A stretch of DNA of 64,000 nucleotides from Microbacterium sp. CFH 31415 (GCF_022538185.1 NZ_JAKYXC010000003.1:124001-188000); one strand, 5' to 3'. Positions 28,504 through 38,409 are shown, numbered from the stretch's first letter. The notes: a model not told the origin generated them from the sequence alone. A program made the numbers and translations.

Positions 28504-29211
28504 GTGACCGAGACCCGCGCATGGCAGCTGGTGCTCGAACGCATCGAGACCGATCTGCTCGACGGCAGACTCCGACCCGGCGATCGCCTCCCGCCCGAGC
28601 GGGAACTCGCCACGACGCTGGGCGTCGGGCGATCGAGTGTCCGCGAGGCGCTGCGGGTGCTCGAGGTCATGGGACTCATCCGCACCGGGACGGGCTCCGG
28701 CCCTTCGTCGGGCGCGATCATCATCGCCACGCCCCGGGGCGGCATGTCGGCGCTGCTGCGCCTGCAGGTGGCGGCACAGGGCTTCCCGCTCGACGACGTC
28801 GTGCGTACGCGCCTCGTGCTCGAGTCCGCCGTCGTCGAGACGCTCGCCTCCGACACGGCCCGCGACACGAGCGCTGCGCGCGCCGTGGCCGACGCCATGG
28901 ACGCCGGCGACCTGACCCCCGCCGAGTTTCTCGCACTGGATGCCCAGCTGCACCTCGCACTGGCCGAGGCATCCGGCAACGTCGTCATCGCCGCGATGAT
29001 GGCTGGCCTGCGGACGGCGATCGAGTCGTACGTGCAGGCGGGCGCGGAGCGGATCTCGGAGTGGGATGCCGCGGCCGCGCGCCTGCGCACCGAGCATCGC
29101 GCGATCATCGACGCGATCGACGCGGGCGACGCCGGCGCAGCCGGCACCCTCCTCCACGACCACATCACCGGGTACTACGCCGACGCCGGTCTGGCCCGCG
29201 TGAGCGACTGA
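28504..29211 (+). CDS. GntR-family regulator, FadR/FCD subfamily (likely LldR-like)
   Basis: A 235-residue regulator: winged helix-turn-helix (about 8-75, LPPERELATTLGVGRSSVREALRVLEVMGLI) and an all-helical FCD ligand domain (about 95-225). The second of two GTGs (28504) is chosen because AGGAGG lies 5 bases before it but directly abuts the first. Two tandem TGGTC-N-GACCA palindromes precede it, so autoregulation is likely. It sits 36 bases before a lactate dehydrogenase-type gene, the typical position of LldR. Confidence 0.92.
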   Translation: MTETRAWQLVLERIETDLLDGRLRPGDRLPPERELATTLGVGRSSVREALRVLEVMGLIRTGTGSGPSSGAIIIATPRGGMSALLRLQVAAQGFPLDDVVRTRLVLESAVVETLASDTARDTSAARAVADAMDAGDLTPAEFLALDAQLHLALAEASGNVVIAAMMAGLRTAIESYVQAGAERISEWDAAAARLRTEHRAIIDAIDAGDAGAAGTLLHDHITGYYADAGLARVSD

Positions 29212-29247
29212 CGTCGTCACCCCTCGACTCAGATGGAAGGCACCCCC

Positions 29248-30609
29248 ATGGTCCAGCGTCAGCTGCCCCGGCCCGCCGAGCTGCTCGAGTTGATGCAGTT
29301 CAAGAAGCCGGAGCTCAACGGGCGTACGCGTCGGCTGGAGTCGGCGCTGACGGTCTACGACCTGCGCGCGATCGCGAAGCGGCGTACGCCGAAGGCGGCG
29401 TTCGACTACACCGACGGGGCGGCGGAGGGGGAGCTGTCGTTGGCGCGGGCTCGTCAGGCGTTCGAGGACATCGAGTTCCACCCGGGCGTGCTGCGTCCGG
29501 CTCCCGAGCTCGACACGTCGGTGGAGATCCTGGGCGGGCCCAGTGCGCTGCCGTTCGGTATCGCCCCGACCGGGTTCACCCGGCTGATGCAGACCGAGGG
29601 TGAGGTCGCGGGAGCCTCCGCGGCGGGTGCCGCGGGCATCCCGTTCACCCTGTCCACGCTCGGCACCACGTCGATCGAGGGGGTGAGGGCGGCCAATCCG
29701 GACGGGCGGAACTGGTTCCAGCTGTACGTGATGCGCGACCGGGAGATCTCGTACGCGCTGGCGCAGCGTGCCGCGGCATCCGGTTTCGACACTCTGCTGT
29801 TCACCGTGGACACGCCTGTGGCGGGTGCGCGGCTGCGCGACAAGCGCAACGGGTTCTCGATTCCGCCGCAGCTCACCCTCGGCACGATCGTCAACGCGAT
29901 CCCGCGGCCGTGGTGGTGGTTCGACTTCCTCACGACGCCGAAGCTGGAGTTCGCGTCGCTGTCGTCGACCGGCGGCACGGTGGGTGAGCTGCTCGACGCC
30001 GCGATGGACCCGACGATCAGCTACGACGACCTCGCGGTGATCCGCGACCTGTGGCCGGGCAAGATCGTCGTCAAGGGGGTGCAGACCGTCGAGGACTCGG
30101 TGCGGCTCATCGACGTGGGCGTGGACGGCATCGTGCTGTCCAACCACGGCGGCCGTCAGCTGGACCGCGCGCCGGTCCCGTTCCACCTGCTGCCGAAGGT
30201 CGTGAAGGAGGTCGGCAAGGACGCCACCGTGATGATCGACACCGGCATCATGAACGGCGCCGACATCGTCGCCTCCATCGCGCTCGGAGCGAAGTTCACC
30301 CTCATCGGCCGTGCCTACCTCTACGGACTCATGGCCGGCGGCCGCCAGGGCGTCGATCGCACCATCGCGATCCTCCGCAGCGAGATCGAACGCACCATGA
30401 AGTTGCTCGGCGTCGCGACCCTCGCCGAGCTCGAACCCCGGCACGTCACGCAGCTGCAGCGGCTGATTCCCGTCGGCTCGCCGGCGGTGCCTGCCCGCAC
30501 GCCGCGGACGACGAAGACGGCGGCGAAGACATCCCCACGGGCGAGTGCGGCGAACGGGTCACGCGCGGCGAACCCTGCGCCGCCCGACATCGAGGTCACC
30601 GGCGGGTGA
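29248..30609 (+). CDS. lldD: FMN-dependent L-lactate dehydrogenase / alpha-hydroxy-acid oxidase
   Basis: A 453-residue FMN enzyme of the LldD/glycolate-oxidase fold. Conserved [13 protein letters not shown] near the start, [16 protein letters not shown]-phosphate residues, an active-site Lys near 275 (VVKGVQ) and the catalytic His near 300 in SNHGGRQLD. The second ATG (29248) has GGAAGG 7 bases upstream, better than the ATG at 29233. A poorly conserved Ala/Lys/Pro tail of about 55 residues is unusual. Substrate most likely L-lactate, given the GntR neighbour; other 2-hydroxy acids are possible. Confidence 0.9.
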   Translation: MVQRQLPRPAELLELMQFKKPELNGRTRRLESALTVYDLRAIAKRRTPKAAFDYTDGAAEGELSLARARQAFEDIEFHPGVLRPAPELDTSVEILGGPSALPFGIAPTGFTRLMQTEGEVAGASAAGAAGIPFTLSTLGTTSIEGVRAANPDGRNWFQLYVMRDREISYALAQRAAASGFDTLLFTVDTPVAGARLRDKRNGFSIPPQLTLGTIVNAIPRPWWWFDFLTTPKLEFASLSSTGGTVGELLDAAMDPTISYDDLAVIRDLWPGKIVVKGVQTVEDSVRLIDVGVDGIVLSNHGGRQLDRAPVPFHLLPKVVKEVGKDATVMIDTGIMNGADIVASIALGAKFTLIGRAYLYGLMAGGRQGVDRTIAILRSEIERTMKLLGVATLAELEPRHVTQLQRLIPVGSPAVPARTPRTTKTAAKTSPRASAANGSRAANPAPPDIEVTGG

Positions 30610-30655
30610 TGCTTCCGGCAGCGGGTCAGCGCTGCTCGTCGAACCTCGTACTTCG

Positions 30656-31438
30656 TCAGACGGCGGGGCGCGCGGGGAGGGTCGGGATGAGCGCCTCGAG
30701 GAACCTCGCGGTGTCTTCCCAGCCGTCGACCGCCTGGCACGTCACGCCCATCGCGAGCACGGGGTAGTCGTTGCCGTCGGGGTCGAGACGATCGCCGACG
30801 AAGAGCATGTCGTCGAGCGAGATGCCCGTCTGCTCGGACAGCTGGCGCATGCCGTACGCCTTGTCGATGCCGCGGTGGGTGATGTCGACCGACGTCGAGC
30901 CGCCGGAGCGCACCTCGAGGTCGGGGATGCGCTCGGCCACGGCAGCGCGCAGGAGGCTCTTCTTCTCGCCGGTGGGGTCCCACGCCGTCTTGGCATGCAG
31001 CGGCGCGCGCTGGCCGAGCGCCGAGAAGGTGATCTGCGAGCCGCGGTCCTCGAGGATGTCACCCCAGGTCTCGGCCTCCCAGAGTCCGAGACGCCGCGCC
31101 TCGCCTTCGACGGCCGCGAGGGCGCGCGTCTTCTGGTCGTCGGTCAGGCTGTGGGCGTAGACCGTCGTCACGCCGTCCTCGGTGAGGCGGTAGTACTGCG
31201 TTCCGCAGGTGGGCAGCAGGTGCAGTCGTGAGATCGCGGCGGGGGAGGCATCCGGAAGCCGGTCGACGACCTGCGTCGTGAACTGCGCGAGCTGACCGCC
31301 CGAGATGATCGCGACCTCGACCCGCTCCGCGAGCGCGACGAGCAGTTCGCCGATGCGCGGGTCGATCTGGCTCTTGGAGGGGGCCAGGGTGTCGTCGAGG
31401 TCGAAGGCAACGAGGAGCGGCGAGCTTCCTTCGGTCAC
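30656..31438 (-). CDS. HAD-IIB family hydrolase, phosphomannomutase-like
   Basis: A 260-residue HAD protein: motif I FDLDDTLAP, motif II IISGG, a type IIB cap containing EDRGSQITFSALGQ, and motif IV FVGDRLDPDGNDY. The cap segment resembles eukaryote-type phosphomannomutases, so a mutase or sugar-phosphate phosphatase is possible. Start GTG at 31438 has AAGGAG 7 bases upstream. It converges with lldD. A strong hairpin separates it from tRNA-Pro upstream. Confidence 0.8.
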   Translation of the reverse strand: MTEGSSPLLVAFDLDDTLAPSKSQIDPRIGELLVALAERVEVAIISGGQLAQFTTQVVDRLPDASPAAISRLHLLPTCGTQYYRLTEDGVTTVYAHSLTDDQKTRALAAVEGEARRLGLWEAETWGDILEDRGSQITFSALGQRAPLHAKTAWDPTGEKKSLLRAAVAERIPDLEVRSGGSTSVDITHRGIDKAYGMRQLSEQTGISLDDMLFVGDRLDPDGNDYPVLAMGVTCQAVDGWEDTARFLEALIPTLPARPAV

Positions 31439-31463
31439 GTCGGTCTCCTTGCTGAACTCATGG

Positions 31464-31493
31464 AAGAGGCTCCGCCTTCCGGCGGAGCCTCTT
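31464..31493 (-). terminator. Hairpin terminator after tRNA-Pro
   Basis: A 13-bp perfect inverted repeat AAGAGGCTCCGCC with a 4-base loop, starting 6 bases past the tRNA 3' end. It lacks a long T-run but its position fits termination of the tRNA transcript before the HAD gene. Confidence 0.6.
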
Positions 31494-31498
31494 GTCGG

Positions 31499-31572
<74 letters not shown>

Positions 31573-31590
31573 ATTTGCAACCCCCCGAGT

Positions 31591-33546
31591 CTACCCGATG
31601 GTGGAGGGTGCTCCGAACCGCCGTCGTCGAGGATACGCGAATGCGGTCGCCCCCAGGGTGAGTGCGGTGACTCCGGCACCCGCGATCGTGCGGAGTGCAT
31701 CGGGCTGCATCCCCGTCAGCGCGAGTCCCGGGCCGCCCGACGGCGGCATCGGCGGCGACGCGGGCGGGGGAGCGGTCACCGGTGGGACGAGTGTCGGGGT
31801 GGGGGTCGGTTCCGGGCTGGGCGTGGGTTGCGGCGTGGCAGTCGCTTCAGGGGTCGGCGTGGGCTCGGGAGTGGGCTGCGGTGCGGGCGTCGGCGCGGGC
31901 ACGATGGTCGAGGTCTCGTCGGGGATGCCGCAGGCGCCGAGGTGGACGACCGCACCCTCGGCGTCGAGCGCCCGCTCCTGCCAGTAGTAGGTGCCCGCTG
32001 CGGCGATCGGTGGTGAGGTCACGGTGACCTCACCCGGCGCGGTGACGCGCTGAAGCGGGGATTCCCACACCAGCCGCTCATCCGCGCACGTGTCACCCGC
32101 CACCACCCCTTCCTCCGCCCGATAGAGCGCCGAACCGACGTCGAGCCCCTCCGACGGCAGCGGATCACCCACGATGATCGTGTCGCTCACCGTCTCGCCG
32201 GCCGACGTCGATGCCTGGGCCCGCGAAGAGACATCCGGCACCATCGTCATCTGGGTGGCGACGCCGAACCGCTCCTCCCACAGATAGTCCTTCGGCAGCC
32301 GCAGCGCGTGGGCGTCGGGCTGAGCCGAGGCGGCGATCCTCCAGACGGCGACATAGAAGCCCGGTTCATCCGCCCTCCACGCGGACGTCACGCGGTAGGC
32401 CTTCCGCGGCCCGACCGAAGGGTCGGTGACGAGCTCGAGCTCGCCCACGGGCTCCGCGGAGGCAGGCGCTCTGGCGCCCTCCTTCGGCTCCGCCCGGGTG
32501 CGGTAGACGGTGGCCGTCGCCCGCAGCGGGAGAAACGACCCGCGCGCGCTGCGCGGCCACTCGCCGTCGGCGACGCGGACGGTGACGTCGTCGATGAACG
32601 GCCCGCCCGCGGTGAAGGCCGCGATCACCTGGGTCGAGATGACCGGGGTGAAGCCGGTTGCGCGCGGCGCGGCATCCCTCCCCGTCACCGTGAAAGACAC
32701 GCGCCCGCCCGGTCCGGCGGTGTCCTGTCCGCCGGAGGTGGTGAAGTGCCGGACGGCGGCAGCGACGCCGGCCTCGAACCGCCCCGAGCCCGTCACGGTG
32801 TGCGGACGGCCCGGCTTGCCCGCCGCGGAGCGGACGGCATACGCGACGTCCGGCTTGGCGCCGGTCAGGGTGGCGGCACCGGTCTGGGCGAACACAGCGC
32901 CCTTCAGCGTGAGCGTGCCCCGAGCAGCGCTCGTTGGAGTGCGCACGGTCACGGTCCCGCGGGTCGGGTCGGCGGGATCGGTCGTGAACGCGAGCTCCCC
33001 GCTCGGCGCCGGGGGCACGCGCACGCGGCGTGCCTCTTCGTAGTACGCGACGGCACGCTTCTGGATCTCGGCGTTGTGGCGCGGCGACAGGGCCGAGAAC
33101 GTCCAGTTGACGGCACCGGCGAGCGAGTTCCCGCGATACCCGTAGTGGTGCAGTGCGGCATCCCAGTCGGCGATCGCCTTCACGGCCCACGCGACCGACG
33201 CGGCCTGCACCGGGTCGTCGGTCTGACCGTAGACGGTGACGAGGTGATTGATGCCCGCGAGCTGCTGGGCGCTCAGACCGCTCACGGACGTGCGCACGCC
33301 GAGGTCGGTGGTCGGCCCGGTCGGCGCCGGAGCGCCGGGGAGGATGCAGTACGCGTGGACGCCGCCGACGATCATCGAGCCGTGCCAGCCGTACGCCGAC
33401 ACGGGCTGCCACGAGCCGAACCCCGCTCCGCGCGCCGCCGCCTGCGCCGGATTCGCTGGCAGGAGCACCATCGCCGCGATCATGGCCGCGACGATAGCCA
33501 GGATGAGAGGGGCACCGCGCAAGCGGGCGAGCGGGGGGTTGTCCAT
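31591..33546 (-). CDS. Secreted cell-wall-anchored protein with LALTG sorting signal
   Basis: A 651-residue surface protein. It has a signal peptide (hydrophobic about 12-34, ending PAQAAARG), a helical N-terminal domain (about 45-190) with a Cys in HAYCILPGAP, several beta-sandwich-like segments, a Pro/Thr-rich stalk (about 555-610), then LALTG, a helix and a basic tail YPRRRRFG. This is the class E sortase type (LAxTG) found in high-GC actinobacteria. The N-terminal Cys and a later Gln recall thioester adhesin domains, but that is uncertain. GAGGAG lies before the ATG. Confidence 0.82.
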   Translation of the reverse strand: MDNPPLARLRGAPLILAIVAAMIAAMVLLPANPAQAAARGAGFGSWQPVSAYGWHGSMIVGGVHAYCILPGAPAPTGPTTDLGVRTSVSGLSAQQLAGINHLVTVYGQTDDPVQAASVAWAVKAIADWDAALHHYGYRGNSLAGAVNWTFSALSPRHNAEIQKRAVAYYEEARRVRVPPAPSGELAFTTDPADPTRGTVTVRTPTSAARGTLTLKGAVFAQTGAATLTGAKPDVAYAVRSAAGKPGRPHTVTGSGRFEAGVAAAVRHFTTSGGQDTAGPGGRVSFTVTGRDAAPRATGFTPVISTQVIAAFTAGGPFIDDVTVRVADGEWPRSARGSFLPLRATATVYRTRAEPKEGARAPASAEPVGELELVTDPSVGPRKAYRVTSAWRADEPGFYVAVWRIAASAQPDAHALRLPKDYLWEERFGVATQMTMVPDVSSRAQASTSAGETVSDTIIVGDPLPSEGLDVGSALYRAEEGVVAGDTCADERLVWESPLQRVTAPGEVTVTSPPIAAAGTYYWQERALDAEGAVVHLGACGIPDETSTIVPAPTPAPQPTPEPTPTPEATATPQPTPSPEPTPTPTLVPPVTAPPPASPPMPPSGGPGLALTGMQPDALRTIAGAGVTALTLGATAFAYPRRRRFGAPSTIG

Positions 33547-33710
33547 GTCGACTCCTCTTCTCGAGACGTCGACGATCCTCCGCGCTCAAGGCACCGTGCT
33601 GTCGGCCACGCGGCGTCACCGTGGTGAAGCACGCGCTCCGAGAGGCTGGGGAGGAGGCGACATCGCGCGCACGCCGGACCGGCCCGGAGCGCCCAGCCGG
33701 GCGGCAGACC

Positions 33711-33742
33711 CGACCGGGCGGAGCGTCGACCGGGCGGAGCGT
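33711..33742. repeat. Two tandem 16-bp repeats
   Basis: CGACCGGGCGGAGCGT occurs twice head to tail, at 33711-33726 and 33727-33742, at the 3' end of the metallophosphoesterase gene. The rest of 33547-33710 holds only the ribosome site of the LALTG gene and no gene. Confidence 0.8.
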
Positions 33743-34683
33743 CAGCCTGCGGCGGTGAGGGTGATGAGGGAGGCCTCGGGCCGGCACGCGAACCGCACCG
33801 GAGCGTAGATGGAGTGGCCGAGGCCGGCGCTCACGTTGAGGGGGACGGTGCGATCGAGCCGCGTCCATTCGCTGAGCCCCCGCGCCTGTCGCAGCGGGAT
33901 GTCGCAGTTGGCGACGAGCGCCGCGGGGGAGCCCGGGATGCGCACCTGCCCGCCGTGCGTGTGCCCGGCGAAGATCATGTCGGCGCCGAGATCGACGAAG
34001 TCGTCGAGCACGCGGCGGTAGGGGGCGTGCGTGACGCCGATCATCGGCACGGTGGAGTCTTCGTCGCGCAGCCCGTCGATCAGCTCGGGGAGCACGTCCA
34101 GACGATCCCAGCCGCGATGGGCATCACTGACTCCGAAGGCGTCGATCCGCCGGCCCGCGACATCGAGCGAGCCGACCGAGTTGTTGAGGTCGACCCAGCC
34201 GAGCTCGTCCGCCAGGTAACCGTCGAGCGCTTCGGTGTCGAGCGGCTCCTCCTGCGACTTCACCCTGCCCGTGGAGGGGCCGACGAGGTACTTGAACGGG
34301 TTGCGCGGCGAGGGTGCGATGTGGTCATTCGATCCATGCACGAACGCGCCGGGGATGCCTCGCAGCGGGTCGAACGCGGCGCGCAGTCCGCGCAGCCCGT
34401 GCTCATGGCCGATGTTGTCACCCGTGTTGATGACGAGGTCGGGCTCCAGGTCCACGAGGGCGGCCATCCAGCGCTGCTTGCGACGCTGCCACGGCGCCAT
34501 GTGCGCGTCGGACAGATGCAGCACACGCAGCGGGACGGAGCCGGCTGGAAGGATCGGCACTTCGTGGAACCGGACGGTGAAGAGGTATCGCTCGATGGCG
34601 ATGCCCCAGATCGCCGCCGCCACGCCGACCGCCCCCACTGCGCCGAGCGCGGTGAGGGCGGTGCGTGGAGCGCGGGGCGTCAC
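33742..34683 (-). CDS. Metallophosphoesterase (calcineurin-like, membrane-anchored)
   Basis: A 313-residue protein with an N-terminal helix (about 8-30) and a calcineurin-like phosphoesterase domain: VLHLSDAHM, VINTGDNIG, FVHGSNDH, and GVTHAPYRR...FAGHTHGGQVRIP, which carry the metal-binding Asp/His/Asn. The GTG shares one base with the PBP stop (TAGTG), so it is coupled to the PBP gene. YkuE/PBP neighbours of this type are common in actinobacteria; a cell-envelope substrate is inferred. Confidence 0.92.
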   Translation of the reverse strand: MTPRAPRTALTALGAVGAVGVAAAIWGIAIERYLFTVRFHEVPILPAGSVPLRVLHLSDAHMAPWQRRKQRWMAALVDLEPDLVINTGDNIGHEHGLRGLRAAFDPLRGIPGAFVHGSNDHIAPSPRNPFKYLVGPSTGRVKSQEEPLDTEALDGYLADELGWVDLNNSVGSLDVAGRRIDAFGVSDAHRGWDRLDVLPELIDGLRDEDSTVPMIGVTHAPYRRVLDDFVDLGADMIFAGHTHGGQVRIPGSPAALVANCDIPLRQARGLSEWTRLDRTVPLNVSAGLGHSIYAPVRFACRPEASLITLTAAG

Positions 34684-37448
34684 TAGTCGTTCCCGCGACC
34701 GTTCTTGCAGTCGGGGGCGCCGTAGTTCACGCTGATCGACGAGTTGCGGTTGATCACACTTCCGGCCTTCGGGTCGGTGTTGATCACACGACCTCCTCCG
34801 CCCGCGTCTGCGTCGGTCTTGCATCGACCGGCCTGCACGTTGCCGAATCCGGACTGGCGCAGCTCCGCGATCGCGCTGTCGAGACTCATGCCGCTCACGT
34901 CGGGCACACTGATGCCCTGTCCGTTGCTGGGGCTGATCGTGACGGTGGTTCCGCCGGCCACCTTGCCGGGGCCGGGGTTCTGTTCCGCAACCAGGCCCTT
35001 CTGGACATCGGAGCTGACCGCCTTGCCGACGACCGCATCGAACCCGGCATTCCTCAGCCTGGCGGTGGCCTCATCGACCGTCATGCCGCGCACGTCGGGC
35101 AGGTCGGTGAGCACGAAGCGCGTCAGCTCGGCGTCCGCCTGGGCGAACTGGCCGCCGCCGTACGCGGCGTTAGCAGCGGACTGCGTGCGCTTGACGAGCT
35201 GGTACCGGACGTCGGACAGGCGGTTCCCGTTCGGCCACGACTTGAAGACGTCACCGCCGCCGTCGGCGTTGCCGACCCACGCGAGGGTGGCGACCTTGGT
35301 GCTCGACTCGACGAGCCAGGTCTGGATCTCCTCGTGCGTTCCGGTCTTGCCGATGAGGGGTGTGCCGTCGTAGGGATTGCCGCCGGCGCCGGTACCGCCG
35401 TTCATGACGCCCTGCAGGGCGTAGGCGGCCGTCGCCGCGACCTTCGGCTCGAGCACCGGGGTGCAGCTGCGCTCCGGTTTCGGCAGATCGTTCCCGTCTG
35501 CGTCGGTCACACGGTCGATCGCCTGCGGCTGGCAGTAGACGCCGTTGTTGGCGACCGTGGCGTACGCGCTGGCCATCGCCAGCGGCGAGACCGGGTTCGT
35601 GCCGATGACCGAGTTGAGGTTGGTCATGGCGACCTCGTTGCCGTTCGCCTGCGTCACGCCCATGCGAGTGGCGACCTTCTTGATGTCGCAGAGGTCGAGC
35701 TTCTCGGCCATCGCGAAGAAGCCGGTGTTGGTCGACTGTGCGGTGAACCGCATCGGCGTCGACACCATGCCGCCCTGGCCGCCGAAGTTCTTCACGATGA
35801 CGTTGCCCTCGTTGTACCAGTCGCCCTCGCACGAGTTCGTCATCTTCTTGAAGACGCGCGTCGTGCCGTTGAGCGTCTCGTTGACCGAGTGCCCCTTCTC
35901 GAGCCAGTCGATCAGCGTGAAGAGCTTGAACGTCGATCCGGCGGGGAAGCCGCCCGATCGGCCGTACGTGGTGTCGCCGGCGAAGACCAGAGAGGCATAG
36001 TTGGGGTCGCCCGCGACCGAGGCGTCCTCGCTGAACTTGGTGTTCTGGGCGATCGCCAGGATGCGACCCGTCGTCGCCTCCACGCTGACCACGGTCGACC
36101 CCAGGCGGCCCTTCGAAGGGACAGTGCGACCGGTGGGCATGTCGAAGGACGACGGGACCAGCTCGCCCATTGCGCTCTGCGCGGCAGACTGCACCCGCGA
36201 GTCGAGGGTCGTGTAGACGTTCAGCCCGCCCCGGGACAGGAGTTCCCGTCGCTCTTCCTCGGTCTCGCCGAACGCGGGGTCGTTGAGGATGACGTACTTG
36301 ACGTACTGGCAGAAGTACGCGGCACCGCCGGCCGCCTGGCATCCGGGTTTGGTGGGCTTGATCGCCGGTGTGATCGGCCAGGCCGCGGCTTCGACGTACT
36401 GCTCGCGCGTGATCTTGCCGTCGTCCAGCATGCGGCTCAGCACGTAGAGCTGGCGCACCTTGGTCGAGGTGTAGCCGTCGGCGGCAGCGAGGCGCTGCTC
36501 TTCGGTGATCTCACCCGACTCCACGAGGGCGTCGAGCACGCGGATGTTCGCGCCCTCGTCGATGACGCCGTCGGGCGCCTTGTTGAAGGCGGTGCCGTCC
36601 GATCCGAAGATCGACCCGCCGGGCTTGTCGATGCGGTAGTTGTTCGGGTTCTGCACCATTCCGGCGAGCGTCGCCGCCTGCGCGATGGTCAGCTTCGCCG
36701 CGGTGGTGCTGAAGTAGTACCGAGCGGCAGCCTCGACGCCGTACGTCGTGCCGCCGAAGTTGGCGATGTTGAAGTAACCGAGGAGGATCTCCTCCTTCGA
36801 GTACTTCTGCTCGAGGGCGATCGCGTAGCGCATCTCCTGCAGCTTGCGCATGTAGCCTTCGTCGTCCTTCGCGGTGGTCGCAGCGACCCAGCAGTCCTGA
36901 AGGGCCTGCTCCCGCGTGATCTGGACGATCTCGCCGTTCTCGTCCTCTTCCTCGTGCGCTTCGGCGTTCTGCTCGCACTTCTGGATGAGGACGTTCTTGA
37001 CGTACTGCTGGCTGATCGTCGATCCACCCTGCGTCTCGCCGCCGCCCTGCGCGTTCGACAGGATGGCGCGGGTGGTGCCGATGAGGTCGACGCCGCCGTG
37101 CTGGAAGTACCGCGGGTCCTCACTGGAGAGGATGGCGTCGTACATGACGGGGGAGACCTGGTCGTACGTGACCGGCGTGCGGTCCTGCTCGAGGAACTTG
37201 GCCAGCAGAACGGGCTTCTTGGTCTCGGGATCGGTCGCGTAGAAGTTGCTGGGCAGCATCAGATCATCGATCTCGAGGACGCTGGGGAGATTGTCGAACA
37301 TCGTGATGGCGCTGGTCGCAGCGGCACCCGACAGAGCGATCGCGGGGGTCACCGTAGCGGCGACCAGAACACCCGCGACTGCGCTGAGGCCGACGACGCC
37401 CGTGATCCCACCGAGCACACCGCTAGCCGTTCGTTTGTTATCAGGCAT
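34683..37448 (-). CDS. Class A penicillin-binding protein with PASTA domains
   Basis: A 921-residue bifunctional peptidoglycan synthase. Signal anchor (about 10-46), GT51 glycosyltransferase (catalytic Glu in SSEDPRYFQH near 110, GGSTISQQYVKN), transpeptidase with Ser near 505 in AGSTFK and KTG in IGKTGTHEE near 699, then two PASTA domains (about 780-915). An acidic insert (HEEEDENGE) in the GT domain is unusual. The ATG at 37448 has TACGAT 7 bases upstream; an earlier ATG at 37502 is less likely. Coupled to the metallophosphoesterase. Confidence 0.96.
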   Translation of the reverse strand: MPDNKRTASGVLGGITGVVGLSAVAGVLVAATVTPAIALSGAAATSAITMFDNLPSVLEIDDLMLPSNFYATDPETKKPVLLAKFLEQDRTPVTYDQVSPVMYDAILSSEDPRYFQHGGVDLIGTTRAILSNAQGGGETQGGSTISQQYVKNVLIQKCEQNAEAHEEEDENGEIVQITREQALQDCWVAATTAKDDEGYMRKLQEMRYAIALEQKYSKEEILLGYFNIANFGGTTYGVEAAARYYFSTTAAKLTIAQAATLAGMVQNPNNYRIDKPGGSIFGSDGTAFNKAPDGVIDEGANIRVLDALVESGEITEEQRLAAADGYTSTKVRQLYVLSRMLDDGKITREQYVEAAAWPITPAIKPTKPGCQAAGGAAYFCQYVKYVILNDPAFGETEEERRELLSRGGLNVYTTLDSRVQSAAQSAMGELVPSSFDMPTGRTVPSKGRLGSTVVSVEATTGRILAIAQNTKFSEDASVAGDPNYASLVFAGDTTYGRSGGFPAGSTFKLFTLIDWLEKGHSVNETLNGTTRVFKKMTNSCEGDWYNEGNVIVKNFGGQGGMVSTPMRFTAQSTNTGFFAMAEKLDLCDIKKVATRMGVTQANGNEVAMTNLNSVIGTNPVSPLAMASAYATVANNGVYCQPQAIDRVTDADGNDLPKPERSCTPVLEPKVAATAAYALQGVMNGGTGAGGNPYDGTPLIGKTGTHEEIQTWLVESSTKVATLAWVGNADGGGDVFKSWPNGNRLSDVRYQLVKRTQSAANAAYGGGQFAQADAELTRFVLTDLPDVRGMTVDEATARLRNAGFDAVVGKAVSSDVQKGLVAEQNPGPGKVAGGTTVTISPSNGQGISVPDVSGMSLDSAIAELRQSGFGNVQAGRCKTDADAGGGGRVINTDPKAGSVINRNSSISVNYGAPDCKNGRGND

Positions 37449-37461
37449 AGGCTTGATCGTA
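37449..37461 (-). promoter_or_regulatory. Leaderless promoter of the PBP gene
   Basis: TACGAT on the reverse strand (37461-37456) with 7 bases to the ATG at 37448. It supports that start over the ATG at 37502. Confidence 0.5.
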
Positions 37462-37559
37462 AGGGAATTACCTGGGCGATTCCCTGACGGACGTGCGCCC
37501 ACGCGGGTGTTTCCCAGCCTTCACCAGCCCGTTTCCGCTCGCCGACTCGAGGAGCCGCG

Positions 37560-37775
37560 ATGACGACGTGGGAGTATCTCACCACGCCCCTTCTGATCCA
37601 TAACACCGCCGCGATCCTCAACAACTGGGGCAAGCAGGGCTGGGAGCTCGTGCAGATCGTGCCGGGCCCCGAAGGAGGCCTCGTGGCGTATCTCAAGCGT
37701 CCGGTCGGCGGTGGTGCCCAGAATTCCGGATTGGATGCCGCGGCCCAGGCATCCCAGCAGTTCGAGGGGAACTGA
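37560..37775 (+). CDS. Small conserved protein, DUF4177-like
   Basis: A 71-residue protein: TTWEYLTTPLLIHNTAAILNNWG, then GWELVQIVPGPEGGLVAYLKRP, the typical DUF4177-type compact alpha/beta fold. GAGGAG precedes the ATG. It is conserved next to RidA and PBP genes in actinobacteria. Function unknown. It starts 4 bases before the RidA gene. Confidence 0.85.
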   Translation: MTTWEYLTTPLLIHNTAAILNNWGKQGWELVQIVPGPEGGLVAYLKRPVGGGAQNSGLDAAAQASQQFEGN

Positions 37776-37779
37776 TCCC

Positions 37780-38247
37780 ATGACCGTCTCCCAGAAGCTC
37801 GCCGACCTCGGCATCGATCTCCCCGACGTCGTGCCGCCGGTCGCCGCGTACGTGCCCGCCAAGGCGCACGGCGACCTCGTCTTCACCGCCGGCCAGCTGC
37901 CGATGGTCTCGGGCGCGCTGCCCGCGACCGGCAAGGTCGGCGACGGGCACGGTCTCGTGCCCGCAGGCGATGCGAAGGCCTACGCGCGCCAGTGCGCCCT
38001 CAACGCCATTGCCGCAGCCGCTGCCGCGGTCGGCGGGGTGGACCGCCTCACCGGAGTCGTGAAGGTCACCGGGTTCGTGGCATCCGTCCCCGAGTTCACC
38101 GGTCAGCCGGGCGTCATCAACGGCGCGAGCGAGCTGTTCGGCGAGGTCTTCGGCGAGGCCGGCCGCCACGCGCGGTCCGCGGTGGGAGTGCCGGTGCTGC
38201 CGCTCGACGCCCCCGTCGAGGTCGAGGTCGTCTTCTCCTTCGCCTGA
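37780..38247 (+). CDS. RidA/YjgF-family protein
   Basis: A 155-residue RidA-superfamily protein of the longer YjgH/RutC-like subgroup: PVAAYVPAKAHGDLVFTAGQLPM, then LNAIAAAAAAVGGVDRL, VVKVTGFVASVPEFTGQPGVINGASELF and a closing RSAVGVPVLPLDAPVEVEVVF. The Arg of the imine-deaminase site is present in ARSAVG. It may remove reactive enamines; some members have other roles. Start ATG at 37780 follows the DUF4177 stop. Confidence 0.9.
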   Translation: MTVSQKLADLGIDLPDVVPPVAAYVPAKAHGDLVFTAGQLPMVSGALPATGKVGDGHGLVPAGDAKAYARQCALNAIAAAAAAVGGVDRLTGVVKVTGFVASVPEFTGQPGVINGASELFGEVFGEAGRHARSAVGVPVLPLDAPVEVEVVFSFA

Positions 38248-38409
38248 CCGCCGGCCCGCCGTCCGCCCGTCCCGGTACCCCGGCACCCCGCCGTTCCCGC
38301 GAGACTGCATCCGTGCACCGAGGCCGCGGTCAGTAGCCGCTGTCTCGGTGCACCAGTGAAGTCTCGCCAAAGGGTGGGGGCGGAGGGGGCGGGCCGGGCA
38401 AGGGCGGTG

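Noticed and set aside
34665..37487. 940-codon forward open frame opposite the PBP gene
   Set aside because: The PBP on the other strand has all catalytic motifs; this frame has none.
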